NCBI GenBank assembly: GCA_001303665.1
Contig: LJUF01000293.1
Location: forward strand, 1-6,234
DNA from: Phycisphaerae bacterium SM23_33
Lineage (GTDB): Bacteria; Planctomycetota; Phycisphaerae; SM23-33
Reading direction: 5' to 3'
DNA length: 6,234 nucleotides
The notes under the pieces were generated by a model, which ran no database searches, had not been told where the DNA came from, and worked only from the letters and a program-made list of their open reading frames with translations. Made by a program: the position numbers and the translations under genes. Shown piece by piece: positions 6,212 through 6,234 of this stretch; positions within the stretch are counted from its first letter, which is position 1, and every line of letters begins with the position of its first letter.

Positions 6212-6234
6212 CCGCCGCGCTCAGGGCGCGGCGG
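6212..6234 (+). terminator. Hairpin after the operon, at the right window edge
   Basis: CCGCCGCGC (6212-6220) pairs exactly with GCGCGGCGG (6226-6234) around a 5-nt loop, starting 2 nt after the TAG of the SDR gene. The downstream flank, where a T-tract would sit, is beyond the window, so it is a probable rather than proven terminator. Confidence 0.55.

Overview
The window is very GC-rich DNA (about two-thirds G+C by eye) with strong G/C bias at third codon positions. It carries five protein genes and no RNA gene, CRISPR array or mobile element that I can see. The secreted HEAT-repeat protein with a WHW / LWLAANFR core resembles proteins I associate with Planctomycetota, especially Phycisphaerae-like lineages. 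That taxonomic guess is inference from protein style and base composition, not a search result.

Layout. (1) Bases 3-665, + strand: the C-terminal two thirds or so of a D-isomer-specific 2-hydroxyacid dehydrogenase, cut by the left edge. (2) Bases 666-944: an intergenic region with a weak hairpin, a consensus sigma-70-type promoter (TTGACA, 16 bp, TATAAT) and a leader of about 135 nt. (3) Bases 945-3171, + strand: a large exported HEAT-repeat protein with a degenerate receiver-like domain. It is interrupted by a single-base frameshift near 1986-1998 and ends at a perfect 12-bp hairpin (3190-3218) that can serve both converging genes. (4) Bases 3295-4059, - strand: a classical short-chain dehydrogenase/reductase (SDR). 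(5) Bases 4060-4222: a divergent promoter region. (6) Bases 4223-4300, + strand: a possible 25-codon leader ORF whose stop overlaps the start of the next gene. (7) Bases 4297-5379, + strand: a fold-type III PLP enzyme of the D-threonine aldolase / D-serine dehydratase (DSD1) family. (8) Bases 5407-6210, + strand: a second classical SDR, 27 nt downstream and probably in the same operon, followed by a hairpin at the right edge.

How the genes may work together. The PLP enzyme and downstream SDR look co-transcribed. The other SDR is transcribed divergently from the same intergenic region. Together with the 2-hydroxyacid dehydrogenase, the window is rich in enzymes acting on hydroxy-acids, hydroxy-amino acids or ketones. 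A shared pathway, for example breakdown of beta-hydroxy-D-amino acids followed by redox handling of the products, is possible but only inferred from proximity. The HEAT protein is probably an independent envelope protein.

I see no proven new system. The items most worth a second look are the receiver-like domain inside an exported HEAT protein, the frameshift within that gene, and the small ORF apparently coupled to the PLP enzyme.
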